From NCBI RefSeq assembly GCF_000003815.2, contig NC_049986.1, positions 15,339,569-15,403,568 on the forward strand: a stretch of DNA of 64,000 bases. Direction: 5' to 3'. The translations under genes were made by a program, and so were the position numbers. The stretch comes from Branchiostoma floridae. Its lineage: Eukaryota > Chordata > Leptocardii > Amphioxiformes > Branchiostomatidae. Of this stretch, positions 37,501-49,000 are shown piece after piece (within the stretch, counting starts at the first letter, position 1; each line of letters starts with the position of its first letter). The notes beneath the pieces were generated by a model. The model had not been told where the DNA came from, did not search any database, and saw only the letters and a program-made list of their open reading frames with translations.

Positions 37501-40500
37501 TTGACTTTTTCATAGTAATCAGGGGAACTGAAATATAAAGTGAAATACAGCTTTATCACACCTCACTATTACTTACCCATGACCACGTCAAATGGCACAT
37601 TCTTGTAGTGGAAAGGTCTGGCCATGGTTGGTGACGGCTCCTCCCACGGCGCGGTGTACGCTGGGGTCACGGACGTCATGTGGGGATGGTTCATCGCTGC
37701 TTGTGTGGGGGAGGGATGGGATGTCCTTTTGTCTCCTATATTGGGTCATATATATATTCAATTTACAGATAGAGCAGGTGCAAGGTAGCCACAATTCATC
37801 GTTTTATATAAACTTTCGACAACAAGGTTTGAATAGAAAGACTCGTTATAAGATTCTTAGCTTGTAACCCAAACACAATTAGACCATCTCTAAAGTAAAA
37901 TTTCATGGTCTCAGATATCCATTGACAGAACCTGACATTTTTTTATGTGTGAAGACACCGTTTGAAAGGAATATACAGGCCCCTTAAAGCCATTAAAGTC
38001 TGACTGTCCACAATTAGCAGTTGAATCAATTATATCATGGCATTATTATTGGTTTGACCAATGACAGAATGCTTGCAAGTCTTTTAATGCGTCCACTTTT
38101 ATGTCTTTATTTTGCATGTCTACATTTTGACAGAGTTGGACAAGGCTACAAGATCAGTCTATTGTAACAGAACAGACCAATAGCATTACAGTAGTATCAT
38201 TCACCTGGACGGGACACCCGGCGGCCCCCGTCTTGTATCAGACCGGTGCGGTATAACCCCTACCTAACAGCTACAACTTTCATCTCACCGTAGATTTTCT
38301 GATACTTCCTCTCCAGCTGGGCCTGTAGCGATGTGGGCTCCACATCCTCCCTGCTGGTCTGGGGGTGGGGGTGAGGCTCCCCTGTCCCTGGGGCTGCCCT
38401 GTCCCCCAGGGGGTCCAGTCTCCAGGGCCCTGCCGTCCCCAACGTCCGAGGGGGCATGGGGGGAAGGGACTTCTCTCGGGCATCAAGTAGCCTCATTTTC
38501 CTAGAAGATATCAATTTTGAAAACATTAATATCAGTCTTGATGCACAATCATCCTTAACAGTATTGAGGAAAGTTGTATCGTTTGACTATCTTTTACAAC
38601 AGCAAACTCTGCATTGTTGTGATGCATTTTTGTTATCACAAGATAAGTATGTCATTGACTAAATGCCATTTTTGCAAGTTTTGCTATTTCCTTTTCAAAG
38701 GATCCTTTAGCTTATCTATTATAAAGCAGACTTTATCTAGAAAAAATCACACAGAGACTTGACTGTCTCAGAGTAGTCTCCAAGCAGATATGTCAGCGAG
38801 ATGACAAAAGAGAAGAGTTTGGCCAAATAGGGAAAAATAAGTTACCATGGGATCTCAGCCAGTCAGTTCCCTCCTAGACCAATTAACTCCTACTAGACTT
38901 TTATTCCTAACTGGGCCAAAGTCCCCTATTACTATTCGGCCAGGTAGGAGTCTGGTAGAGACTAGTCTGAGAGTACCAAAAAATTGTCTGTCTCTGCTCT
39001 AGATCTGTACCTGTGGTTGAGGATGGAGCTCTGTTGCCGGGGCGGAGACGGGGACCTAGCAACCTCCTGTATAGCCTCCTTCAGCCCCGGTAGCATCTTC
39101 TCTAGTAGCTTCTGCAGGTTTGGGTCACTGAGGGAAGAAACAAACAAACAAACAAATAAACAAATGTAATAAAACCTAATTACCAGTCATTTCAAGCTGA
39201 GCAACATGGCAATTTAGAACCTTACTACAATGTATATGACTGTTTGTTTTCAAAGTATTCTGAACAAATCATGTAAACTATATGGAGTTACATAAAAGAA
39301 TTGTCAACATACCTTAAGTTTTATAGAAATATGTACAAATTCTGTTTTCAAAGATAACAGCTACTCTCTACAGAATGTATTGTCCTGTAGACATGAAGAG
39401 TTGACATGGTTAAGTTACCTCTGTGCATTCTGTAGCAGCTGGATCAGTGTTTCTTGTGAGATGCCTTTCAATCTGTGAAACAAAGTTAACATATAAAAAC
39501 ACTTTTTATATTTTTAAGAATACGTAAGTCCACACCATTATTTTACTCAATCCTTGGTTGTCAGACATTGCAAAATAAAGATTTGCACAACATGAAAACA
39601 AAGGGTAAACTTATATTAGCATGAAAGCTCATCTGTGTTGATGTAGTACATATTGAAGATTTTCCACTGTCTTACAACACTAAAATTAGCTTACCTCGAA
39701 TTTTCAGTTGCACTTTTTAAAAAACTAATGGAAGCAGAACTATAATGTTCACAGTTCATGATGCCAAAAAAAGACTCACCCCTCATGCCTGGGACTGAGG
39801 CGGTTGGACGTGTAGGGCTGTCCTCCCGTCGGCACGCCCGACTTGTTTTTAGATGATCGCTTCTTCTTTTTCTGGAGGTTATTAAACAAATAGACAACTG
39901 TTGCTTTATTCAACATTCTTGTCTACATCTGTACAGCTTACAGCCATAGTAAGATTATAATTGAAGCTTAGTCATAAGTATTTTCTTTAATTTCAGTAAA
40001 CAGTCAACCAAAATTTCAACACCTAGGCTTATTGACTGCAAACCACTAGCATGCAAGTCAAGTGAGCCGCAACACCAGGGACTCAAACTCTGGAACCATC
40101 ATCAGTACTATGTCAACAAACAAACCATTCACTTTTTTTGTCAAAATACACATTGACAATGGTTTTATTGTGTTTAAAAACATTTACTTGATTTCCGAGT
40201 ATTGTGCAACATGTCTAACGTTACAATTTGAATAAACAGTAACTGTTACAGTAACATCTACAGCAGTCACTGTTACAATCTACGTCTGAATAATATGTTT
40301 GCTAGAGTCGACTGCTTTGAAGTTCTATTCAGTAACTGCCCAATGAAGCTATTGATCTTGAAAGTACAGAAATTAACATGTAGATAAAAATGTGACTTAA
40401 TTTCAAGAGTTTCGAAGATTTTGACATTAGTAAACACCTGTCACTGCTTACACAGTAAATTCTAACTTACCGTTTTCCTTTTGTAAAAGTTGTGTGGCAG

Positions 40501-43500
40501 AAGCTCCTTGGTGATGTCTTTAGCTCTCACCACTCCTGACTTGCTCACTGACCTGGTGATCACACAAAATGATTCTTATATCTTATATAACTTTTACCAT
40601 AATGTGTTTCAAAGCATGTCAAGCAGCTTTGGAACTGACAGTAGATGACAACATTTAAGTACTCTATAAGATTTTTAATTTAACAGTAGCAAGACTTTGA
40701 CAAGCTTTAGCTGATATTTACTAAAATCCATGAGATTTTTCATATGGCAAGTGCAAAGTTGACAAGCTTTGGCCGATATTCACTAAAATGATTTATGTGG
40801 AACCAAAAGGGGGAAACGAATGATAATTATTATAGTCTTTGGTTTATAGCTTGTGAATGTGAATTATAACATGATAACTATAGAACTGTGCCATAAAACT
40901 GACCTGGAAAAAACACCTACCAGATACTGCCATCTCACTACTGATCCATTGGAAAGTCATGTATCAGGGTGTTTAAAAGAAAGGTATTGTCATGGGGCAT
41001 TGTCTAGTGACAATGAGATAAAACAAGTAATTCATAAGAACTGAAATTTCAGGAAATTTTGATGCAGCCCAAACTGTCCAAGAAGACCACTTTTAAAGAT
41101 GAAATCTGATAAACATAGAATACAACACGGTGTATTCCGTATCACCCGAGGTACCAGCTCGACTGCGGGAAGGATCGCCCAAAGGCCGGAGGGTGATCTG
41201 ACCCGCGGGAGGGCTGGGACCGAGTGGTCACAATGGCCAGGTGGTCCTTTTGTAGAGGTGGTCACTTGTACAGGTTTGACTTTATTTAGCAGCATAACTG
41301 AATGGTTGAAATTTTTGTCCATCCCAACTGCTAGCAGTAAAATTTGCTCCAGAGACAAAAGAAACGACACTCGCCCTGCGTAATATCACCCTTTGTTCTT
41401 ACACTCCTATGTTCCCATACCCCAATGTTACGACACCCCCTAACCCTAACCCTAACCCTAACCCTAACCCTAACCCTAACCTTAACCCTAACATGCATAC
41501 ATTATGTGTGTCACTCAAATATAGGTGTCTGAACATAGCCCTGCCATAGAAAGCCCTGTCACTCAACTAGTAGACTTAACCCTTACCCTGCCTGGGGCGT
41601 GGTCCTGTGGCGCCGCCTGTGTGGGCTGAATGGTTGAAATTTTTGTCCAAATTCCCAACTGCTGCAGTAAAATTTGCTCTAGAGACAAAAGAAACAACAC
41701 TCGCCCTGTGTAATATAACCTTTTGTTCTTACACTCCTAATCCTATGTTCCCATACTCCAATGTTACGACACGCCCTAACCCTAACCCTAACCCTAACCC
41801 TAACCCTAACCCTAACCCTAACCCTAACCGGTGTCTGAGCATAGCACTGCCATAGAGAGCCCTGTTACTCAACTACGTAGTAGACTTAACCCTCACCCTG
41901 CCTGGGGCGTGGTCCTGTGGCGCCGCCTGTGAGGGCGCGGGAACCAGATGTACTCCAGGAAGCTGCCGCCCAGCAGGTTGTTCACGGCCTTGCTTCTGTC
42001 GGTGAGGTCTACAACTTCATGCACTTCCACCTGTGGGAGGTCAGATCAAGAAGGCAATCAGAGACGGCAGACTCCACTCAATGGTAAAATTTTGTCCGTC
42101 ATCTTTATTTCGAAATACTTTGAAAAAGGACATGTTTAAAACACGAATGTAAGAATCACTTTCTATGATGAAATGTGAAATGAAGAAACAGACAGACAAG
42201 CCCCCCCAAATTCTTCACTCCCTTGGGGTTTAGTTAGTATCTTCAAGGTCACTGGATTGACTAATTTAGTGCTTTGGATATCCACTATTTTGTCAATAAA
42301 GATGTGTGCAGGAAATGTAGCACTGAATATTGATAGCCACCGACAAAAGGTCGCTAGAAATGATTTTTTGTCTCAAATGGGTGACGTCATGATATTCTAT
42401 ATCAACGTTACAACTGAATGGCTTTTTACGAGGCTTCTCAAATCAAAATTTTGAAAAATAAGTCTCTAAAGAGAGCCTGTTAATCTTCTAACTTTTCTTG
42501 GTTCTGGTTGAAAACACTTCCCAACTCCACCAACCTTCTGTGCAGGTCTGACTGGGATGGAAGTTGAAGTGTTTCTGGATGTTGCGCCCTCTGCTGACTT
42601 GCGGAGGAACTGCGCAGAGCTCATCATGGGGCTGACGTGGGGACCCATGTACCCGCTCCAGTTCTTCCCGCTGCCATGGTAACAAGGTCAGAAGGTCAAC
42701 ATGTGTCACAGACGTACTTCTATCATATCTTACTACTAGATCAGGTCTACATTTCAAGGGAGTAAGTAATACTTTGATATCTGTACCTTCATGGAAAAAT
42801 CTCACATTCCTCAATACTAGTATGTAGCATTAGATCACCCAAAGGCTAAAACATTTTACTAGTACTACATTATAGTACACTGTAGTTTATTTTCCTTGAC
42901 CCATAGTCAGCAAAATGTGCAGGTGTAGATAGAAACTCAGACTATCCAAGTGCAAGTTCTCTCTATAGATTAAGAAAAACTTTGACTAAGTTAAACCTGG
43001 TCCACAATGCTTTTTTCTACTTGAATCACTTGTGCTTTCAGTAAAATGATAACGTTACACCCTCATGACACTGACCTTGGGCGTTGTCGCTGTGGAGACA
43101 TCGCCCCTGACAGCGACCCAGCGACCAGCCTGTCTGCCAGTGGCTGTCCCGTGTCCAGGTTAAACTGGTCCCGCTTGTCGAAGCCGTAGTCGCCAAGCAG
43201 GTTTACCACATTCTGTGTGGGCAGGCTGCCTGGAGAGTGGGAAACATATTCAAGGTCAAATCAGGCTTCACCTCCTTATGCAATGCTGCATTAATGTGTA
43301 ATTATAGTTTAAATGGCTGGCCAGCCAAGAAAGGGACATGAATGGAGATCCGGACAATTCAGCCCTTTACCAACTTGACCCTGTCAACTAGGCCCAACAC
43401 CCTGTCAACTCCGCCAGGGTTAGGGTGTTGGTCCGAGATGACCTAAGGGTGTTGGACGAAGTTGGTCTGATTAGACAGCCATGAGCAAAGTTGTTATTAA

Positions 43501-44420
43501 AAGGACTGAAACATCTGACATTCATGATCACATGGTTGGCCGATAACTAAAATGCTGCCAGACGGAAAGGTAGTCAGTGTTTCCGCCAGAGGGCCGTCTA
43601 CCTGTCCAATGACGGTCTCGGTAGGTAGTACATTATTTTGTCAGGACTAGGGCTGGGTACCGGTACAGAAAATTCAGGTCCAGGTCCGGTTCAGGTCCAA
43701 AGGATTAGGTCCAGGTCCGGACCTGAACCTGATGCAGTATGACTCATACCAATGGTCCATTTCACTACAAAGAGATCTATTTGGTGGAGTATTAGACTTA
43801 CACTAGCGTTTTAAAATCCTTCAACGCTTACTGAACCTGTACGATTGGCTGTAAAACGTGGTAGAAATTTACTATAAACTCTACTCTACTTCACTCTTGT
43901 TATTTTCTTCCACCTGCAAGCGCCAAAACGTGTGAATGCCTGATAAAATAATCTGTTAATTTTCTAATCGGTCCAACATCCGGTCCACCTAATTTTTTCA
44001 GGTCCGGTTTTTCTGGACCGGTCCAATAAGAAAAAACGGTTTTGTACCGGTACACTGTACTGATACCCAGCCCTAGTCAGGACCATTGCTTGGTTTCACT
44101 TTTGCTTGGTATTTCACACTGCAATAACTGCATTCAATACAAGGTTAAAGGGAGACCTTCTCCATATAATCTCTTGATACAACAAGTGGCAGTCTGGTAA
44201 ATGAGGGTGGTTATACAGTTAAGATACAGAAACAGAAAATGACAACACCACAGCTACAAGCTGCCATGTACATACCTCCTCCTGAAGACTGCTGGGAGCC
44301 GGTCAACGGGCTGAGTGAACGAGGCGGTTGCGGGCGGTGCGCATGTTTGTGAGCCAACCAGCAGCCGGGGTGTTGGCACAAGACACCACAGGTCGCCGGC
44401 GGGACTGCAAACTCACTCAT
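34587..44420 (-). CDS. Uncharacterised proline- and acid-rich protein, 894 aa, 14 coding exons; possible ciliary or microtubule-linked role
   Basis: Exons in transcript order, high to low: 44420-44276, 43229-43076, 42670-42535, 42030-41897, 40552-40471, 39871-39780, 39472-39419, 39127-39011, 38500-38289, 37699-37577, 37225-37077, 36657-36133, 35804-35643, 35186-34587. Every intron is GT/AG and every phase agrees (2685 bases). The N-terminus has a Cys/His-rich patch (CGVLCQHPGCWLAHKHAH), then conserved-looking stretches such as NVVNLLGDYGFDKRDQFNL and ISQETLIQLLQNAQ. The centre is basic. Exon 12 holds five PGSP-type repeats rich in Arg and Lys, and the last two exons are strongly acidic. No enzyme domain is visible and I do not recognise the family. 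An in-frame TAA seven codons before the chosen ATG supports this start. An X-box lies upstream at 45331. A remote, fast-evolving ciliary or centrosomal protein would fit; this is inference. Confidence 0.75.
36305..36420 (-). repeat. PGSP-type coding repeats in exon 12 of the minus-strand gene
   Basis: The exon encodes successive units VKPGSPTRR, KPGSPIRR, IPGSPTRR, KPGSPLPR, KPPSPIPQ. Each unit is about 24 bases with a conserved Ser-Pro flanked by basic residues. This looks like a recently expanded, proline-directed kinase type of sequence. Confidence 0.6.
38872..38970. repeat. Dispersed foldback repeat, family B, copy 1
   Basis: It contains CTCCTAGACC at the left and GGCCAGGTAGGAGTCTGGTA plus GAGACTAG at the right. 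A near-identical right end (TTCGGCCAGGCGGGAGTCTG) occurs at about 55319-55349, and TAGTCTCTACCAGACT in inverse orientation occurs at about 55899. It lies in an intron of the 894-residue gene. Confidence 0.5.
39618..39705 (+). repeat. Dispersed repeat, family C, copy 1
   Basis: AGCATGAAAGCTCATCTGTG at 39618-39637 and GCTTACCTCGAATTTTC at 39689-39705 recur in the same order and spacing at 49667-49753. The sequence between them is diverged. Confidence 0.5.
41298..41940. repeat. Tandem duplication carrying telomere-type CCCTAA arrays and an exon end
   Basis: Two units, about 41298-41626 and 41627-41940, share the same order: TGAATGGTTGAAATTTTTGT, AGTAAAATTTGCTC, ACAAAAGAAAC, a CCCTAA array (41439-41490 and 41773-41829), AGACTTAACCC, then a copy of the 3' end of exon 4 of the minus-strand gene with its splice donor. 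The functional exon is 41897-42030; the extra exon piece is about 41586-41622. A short related CCCTAA tract occurs near 29141-29161. Confidence 0.75.
43640..44083. mobile_element. hAT-type non-autonomous DNA transposon, 428 bp, with 8-bp target-site duplication
   Basis: The element 43648-44075 starts TAGGGCTGGGTA and ends TACCCAGCCCTA, a perfect 12-bp terminal inverted repeat, with further CCGGTACA words near both ends. It is flanked by GTCAGGAC at 43640-43647 and 44076-44083, the 8-bp duplication typical of hAT insertion. It has no coding capacity and sits in the first coding intron of the 894-residue gene. Confidence 0.85.
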
Positions 44421-45248
44421 CAGGATGAAATTTTAACCCATCTGGAAAAAAAGGTAGATTGTAATAACTTTTTCAGCATTTTTAATTGATTTATTAATAT
44501 ATAAAGCACATATTTATTTGGATGAAAGAGCAACATGTTTTAGGGTTCTGTTTCTGAAAAACGGGCAGCTAGACTATGATATGTCTTCTCCATATCTGCT
44601 GAGTATAACAGCATTTTATCCATGTCATTAGTCACTCAAGTGCTACTTATGTACGGAACTATATCCCGAAGAAGAAGAAGAACTCCCTTGCCATTACTTT
44701 TATTACCTATTTCTTACCTCTGTTTGGTGGGGATTCTAGGAGAAAATCCGGAAAGCTGGTGTGCAAACCGTAATTTGGAATAACTAAGAAAGCACTCGTC
44801 TGTTACCCGGCAGATTGCATGGACCTAGAGCACTTACCTCGAGTATGTCATCTATGATCTAGCGATCTGAAACCCATCGTATGTTACTTACTAAAACCTA
44901 TGTATAAACTTTCTCTGTTACTCAAATCATAATCACAGTGAAGCTCAACACATATGGATATGAAATACATAAACCGATGTTTGAGTCACCTTATGAAGAC
45001 GTTAGCGTTACGCCATACAACGATCTCAGTCGATTAAGTAGTGGGCATTATGCGTGATGTTGTGTCAACAGAGAGCATGTAACCTTAAACTTCACCCTCC
45101 CCCTCTCTCCGTAACTTTTAGGATTTGCTACGTGTCAAAAGTGACAAAACGACGCAAAACCTGGACATCTGGCAAAACCCCTCGCAACATACTGACCGTC
45201 GGCATTCCATTCATGATCTATTACACACGAACAGCAAGCGGAACTTAC

Positions 45249-45305
45249 CGTCAAACAATAAATCTGTGCCCCGGATTTTACGACATTGTTGACAGCGTCC
45301 GCCAT
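45249..45305 (-). other. Possible 5' exon with ATG downstream of the X-box
   Basis: On the minus strand AACATGGCGGACGC opens a 19-codon stretch (MADAVNNVVKSGAQIYCLT) ending at a strong donor, ACG|gtaagt. It lies 25 bases past the X-box, so it looks like the first exon of the minus-strand gene. Joined to the acceptor at 44441 it would run into an in-frame TAA before the main ATG. It therefore acts either as an upstream ORF or through exons I have not found. A mini-exon candidate (AATCCCCACC...CAGAG|gtaaga) lies at about 44719-44736. Confidence 0.4.
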
Positions 45306-45330
45306 GTTCTTGATCCGCACTCAACTTTGG

Positions 45331-45343
45331 GTCACCTAGCAAC
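45331..45343 (+). promoter_or_regulatory. X-box (RFX transcription factor site)
   Basis: GTCACCTAGCAAC matches GTNRCC, one spacer base, RGYAAC exactly. It lies in the 1.6 kb between the divergent 894-residue gene and the membrane-protein gene, 25 bases upstream of an ATG exon on the minus strand. The position suits control of the minus-strand gene, and possibly of both. Confidence 0.65.
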
Positions 45344-46036
45344 AGGTGGAAAGGCACACCACTCAGAAGCGACATCTGCCGATTGCTATACGAACTGCAG
45401 CAAGGTTAGCATTATCCTGCAATGTGTGCCAAAATCGCTAGGTGGGACTAACATACTTATTATCAATCTTATTACTAAAATGCCATATAACCGTTGCGTT
45501 TATTGGTCAGCACTATTTCAACACATTGGGGATATATCTAGTATGAACATAGGACAGATGACACTTTCTACATTGAAATATTGCTGTGAATCGCCCAAAT
45601 GAATGAATTAATGAATGGTTTATGAATGAATGGTTTATTGAAAAACGATATACCTCGCAGCCAGAGTTTTTGGTAAATTTATATTAGGATATGCGTAGGA
45701 TATATAAAGACGTCCTTCTTTTGCCATTTTCTAGTCACTTCATATCATTTCTCACTTAGGTTTGAGCTCAATTTACTACATGTATTGTAGTATCATTCAT
45801 TCAGTAGGTGTCAATTAACACCCTGTATCACAGGTATGATGAGCACCTCAAACAAATGCAAATTAGACACATACCTTTCCAATTGATAACAACCGGGGTT
45901 GTCTGACCAGTGTTGGTTCAGACCTTGGCTTGGGAAACAGACAACATACAATCATTTCCTTCCGTCCACAAGTTCCAGTAAACATCCACTCGCGCACCTC
46001 TGATCCTCGCAACATTTTTCTGCGGCAAACGCGAAG
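45344..46036 (+). other. Divergent promoter region
   Basis: This is the space between the X-box and the start of the membrane-protein gene. A TATA-like word (TATATAAAG, about 45700-45708) lies 330 bases before the start codon. A GAATGAATT-type microsatellite occupies about 45598-45645. A 182-codon frame at 45054-45602 shows no family similarity and crosses the X-box, so I take it as chance. Confidence 0.4.
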
Positions 46037-49000
46037 ATGCTGCTGCAGCAACTTGTTCTGCTGATCGGTATTCTCGCCGTCCATCCTTTGGCTGCATCTG
46101 TGAGCGTATCTGGTGAGTACTTGACTGTCGTGACTTGATCAGAAGTTGTTAACTGTTTTAGAAGTCTTTGTACTAAATGACGGACGCCGATCCCATAAGG
46201 TGGTCCGGACTGACTGTTTGGATCTGTGATATAAATTATTATGTTTTATGAGGTTGGATGTTTCAAGTTATGTTGTAGGAGGAGAGAGTTTTAAGCTGTC
46301 TGGTATTACCGAACTTTCCGTATTTTCACATAGAAATTAGCAAAATATGTCGCACTGTTTTGCATTGTGCCCTTGATGATAGCATATATAATGGCCTAGA
46401 AGTTGATGATAGCAAGAAATAGTAGTACATGTAATAGAACAAATATGTACTTCGTATTACTACGTTATACATACAAAGTGTATTTAGATAAGTGTGTGAA
46501 GGTGATCTGAAATTGAAAGAGCTTGCTCATGCAAAACAAGAAAAACAAATTCAAGCACAACTAAAACAATGAGTTGTTCATGTCGTTACTTGAGAGTGGT
46601 GCATTGTCTTGTTACGTCGTGATTTAGCACTCATTTGCCAAGACTCACATTATCACAATATTGTTTGAATAGTGGCATTTGTATGTTTACTGTGAATTTG
46701 TTACAGACATATGATGCACGAGTGAGGGTAGCAAGTTGTTCAGATCTGTTAGAATAGACGAACAGTATGGATAATTGTTTGTAACGTATATGTAATTGTG
46801 CATGATCAGCAGTAATTTTACACACCCACGGAAATCTGTAATGATAAAAATACGTAGATGTTAAATAAAATTATTGTTTTGTCCATAGCGACTGCATCTC
46901 CACAATCGATATCGGCCGTTCAGACTGCATCAGCAAGTCTTCAACCGAGTCCATCCCAAACACCTAATGGTCTCGCCTCCCAGGCCCCTCATCTTGACAG
47001 CACTGCAGCGATGTCCCTCGGAACATCTGCTCCAGTTATGACGCCGCCCCTCGGCACATCAGGTCCAGTTGTGACGCCGTCCCTCGACATATCAGCCCCA
47101 GTTGTGACGCCGTCCCTCGTCACATCTGCTTCAGTTGTGGCTCCGTCCCTCGGCACATCTAATCCAATTGTGGCACAGTCCCTCGGTACATCGGCTCCAG
47201 TTATGACGCCGTCCCTCGGCACATCGGCTCCAGTTGTGACGCCATCCCTCGGCACATCGGCTCCAGTTGTGACGCCGTCCCTCGGTACATCTGCTGCAGT
47301 TATGTCCCTCGGCGCATCGGCTCCAGTTGTGACACCGTCCCTCGGCACATCGGCTCCAGTTGTGACGCCGTCCCTCGGCACATTGGCTCCAATTATGTCC
47401 CTCGGTGCATCGGCTCCAGTTGTGACGACGTCCCTCGGTACATCGGCTCCGGTTGTGTCCCTCGGTACATCAGCTCCAGTTGTTGCCCCGTCCCTCAGTA
47501 CATCAGCTCCAGTTGTTGCCCCGTCCCTCGGTACATCAGCTCCAGTTGTTGCCCCGTCCCTCGGCACATCTGCTCCGATTGTGGCTACGTCCCTCGGTAC
47601 ATCTACTCCAGTTGTGGCGCCTTCCCTCGGCACATTGGGTCCAGCCATGACACCATCCCTTGGTATATCGAGCGCCACCATCGTGCCATACCTCAGCACA
47701 CTATCGCCGACTCGTGGTATTTCACCATCCTTGAGTACCCAGGGCCACGTACCCTCTCCCAGGCCGTCTTTACTTGCCATTACACCTTCCCCCGGCATAA
47801 TGACCTCGATAATTACGCCTGTCATGGGTACACAAACCCCAGTCATCGCAAACTCCCTCGGTACACCGACTCCAACCGTCACACCTTCACTGAGGACATC
47901 GGAACCACTTGCCAGACCGTCCTCTAGCACTGCTACACAGGCGCCTTCCATCACCTCGTCCTTGGAAGCTTTTAGGTCAGCCGGTTTCTCGACCGCATCG
48001 GCGACACACAGTACACCACAGCTGAACACCGTGCGACTCAACACCTCTCAGATGACAGTGATGCAGACAAGTACGGTGCTCATATCTCCCTCTGTGGCGA
48101 GATCAATGTCATCAGTGACAGCAACCGTGACCGCAAACACAACAGCTCCGACATCACCACCTCGTCAGGTACCAGGTAAGACCACCTTTTAGAACACCCT
48201 TTCCATCGTCATTGCGGCATGCCCTAACAAGACAAGTTTCATGTTTTGTTGCCGCTTGAGGCACTGTCTGTATGAACTTTCGCAATGTCTTTTTTTTTTC
48301 ATTCTAACGCCCTAGCTGAATAGGCTATTGTTCTGTAGTACATGTCTGGTGCTTGGTAAAACTTATTTGTATCTTCAGAGCAAAGTTCTAAGCAAACGTT
48401 TTACAATTTTACTGAAGAGTATTTCTTTCTCCGTCTACCCCTCTACAGTTCTCCAGGCACAGTCGTTTGACGTCATTTCGCGGAGCAGTGACGTGTTCAG
48501 TCCGGTAGAGGGCACTACAGTCGTTTTCAACTACATCATACGGAACACTGGCCCCGTGGACCTCCCTCCCAGCCGCGGCGGGACTCTGCAAATAAAGGTA
48601 GTCATGTTTTATTTTGCTTGTTTGTTTTGAAAACCATAACGGGTAAACCTTAATTTGTACGAGGTCGAATGACCGAGTGGCTACGCTGCAGGAGCGGAAG
48701 TTTGTACCTGACTTCGGTTGGGGAAGTAAAAGGCTAGTTGTGGAAAGAGATGGACTGGCCCCATCTCCCAATACCGTACCATGGATGACCCGCTGGCTGG
48801 GCCGCTGCTGCCTCAAAATTACCGTTAACGGGTAATCCACCCTATGTCGGCTCCACTGTTGATGTGTTGTCAAAAATGTCACTATTTATTATACATTTAG
48901 TATTGTACTTCCAACAGCAAGTTGACATGTAGGAATTCTAGTTTTGATACCAGGTATTTGAATCTAGAACTCAAAGCGCAATGTGTTATTTTCTTCCACA

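Noticed and set aside
41439-41829. Chromosome end
   Set aside because: The CCCTAA arrays are short, duplicated, and lie inside an active gene with unique sequence on both sides, so they are interstitial.
34587-44420. Identity as TALPID3 or another named centrosomal gene
   Set aside because: I considered it because of the Pro-rich, acidic C-terminus, but the conserved stretches do not match what I know of that family, so no name is given.
45054-45602. 182-codon plus-strand frame
   Set aside because: It crosses the X-box and the minus-strand 5' exon in a divergent promoter; composition is not protein-like and there is no family similarity.
46989-48044. 351-codon open frame on the minus strand
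   Set aside because: It is antisense to the mucin-like repeat exon. The 33-bp unit lacks stops on that strand, so the length is a by-product of periodicity; there is no start or splice context.
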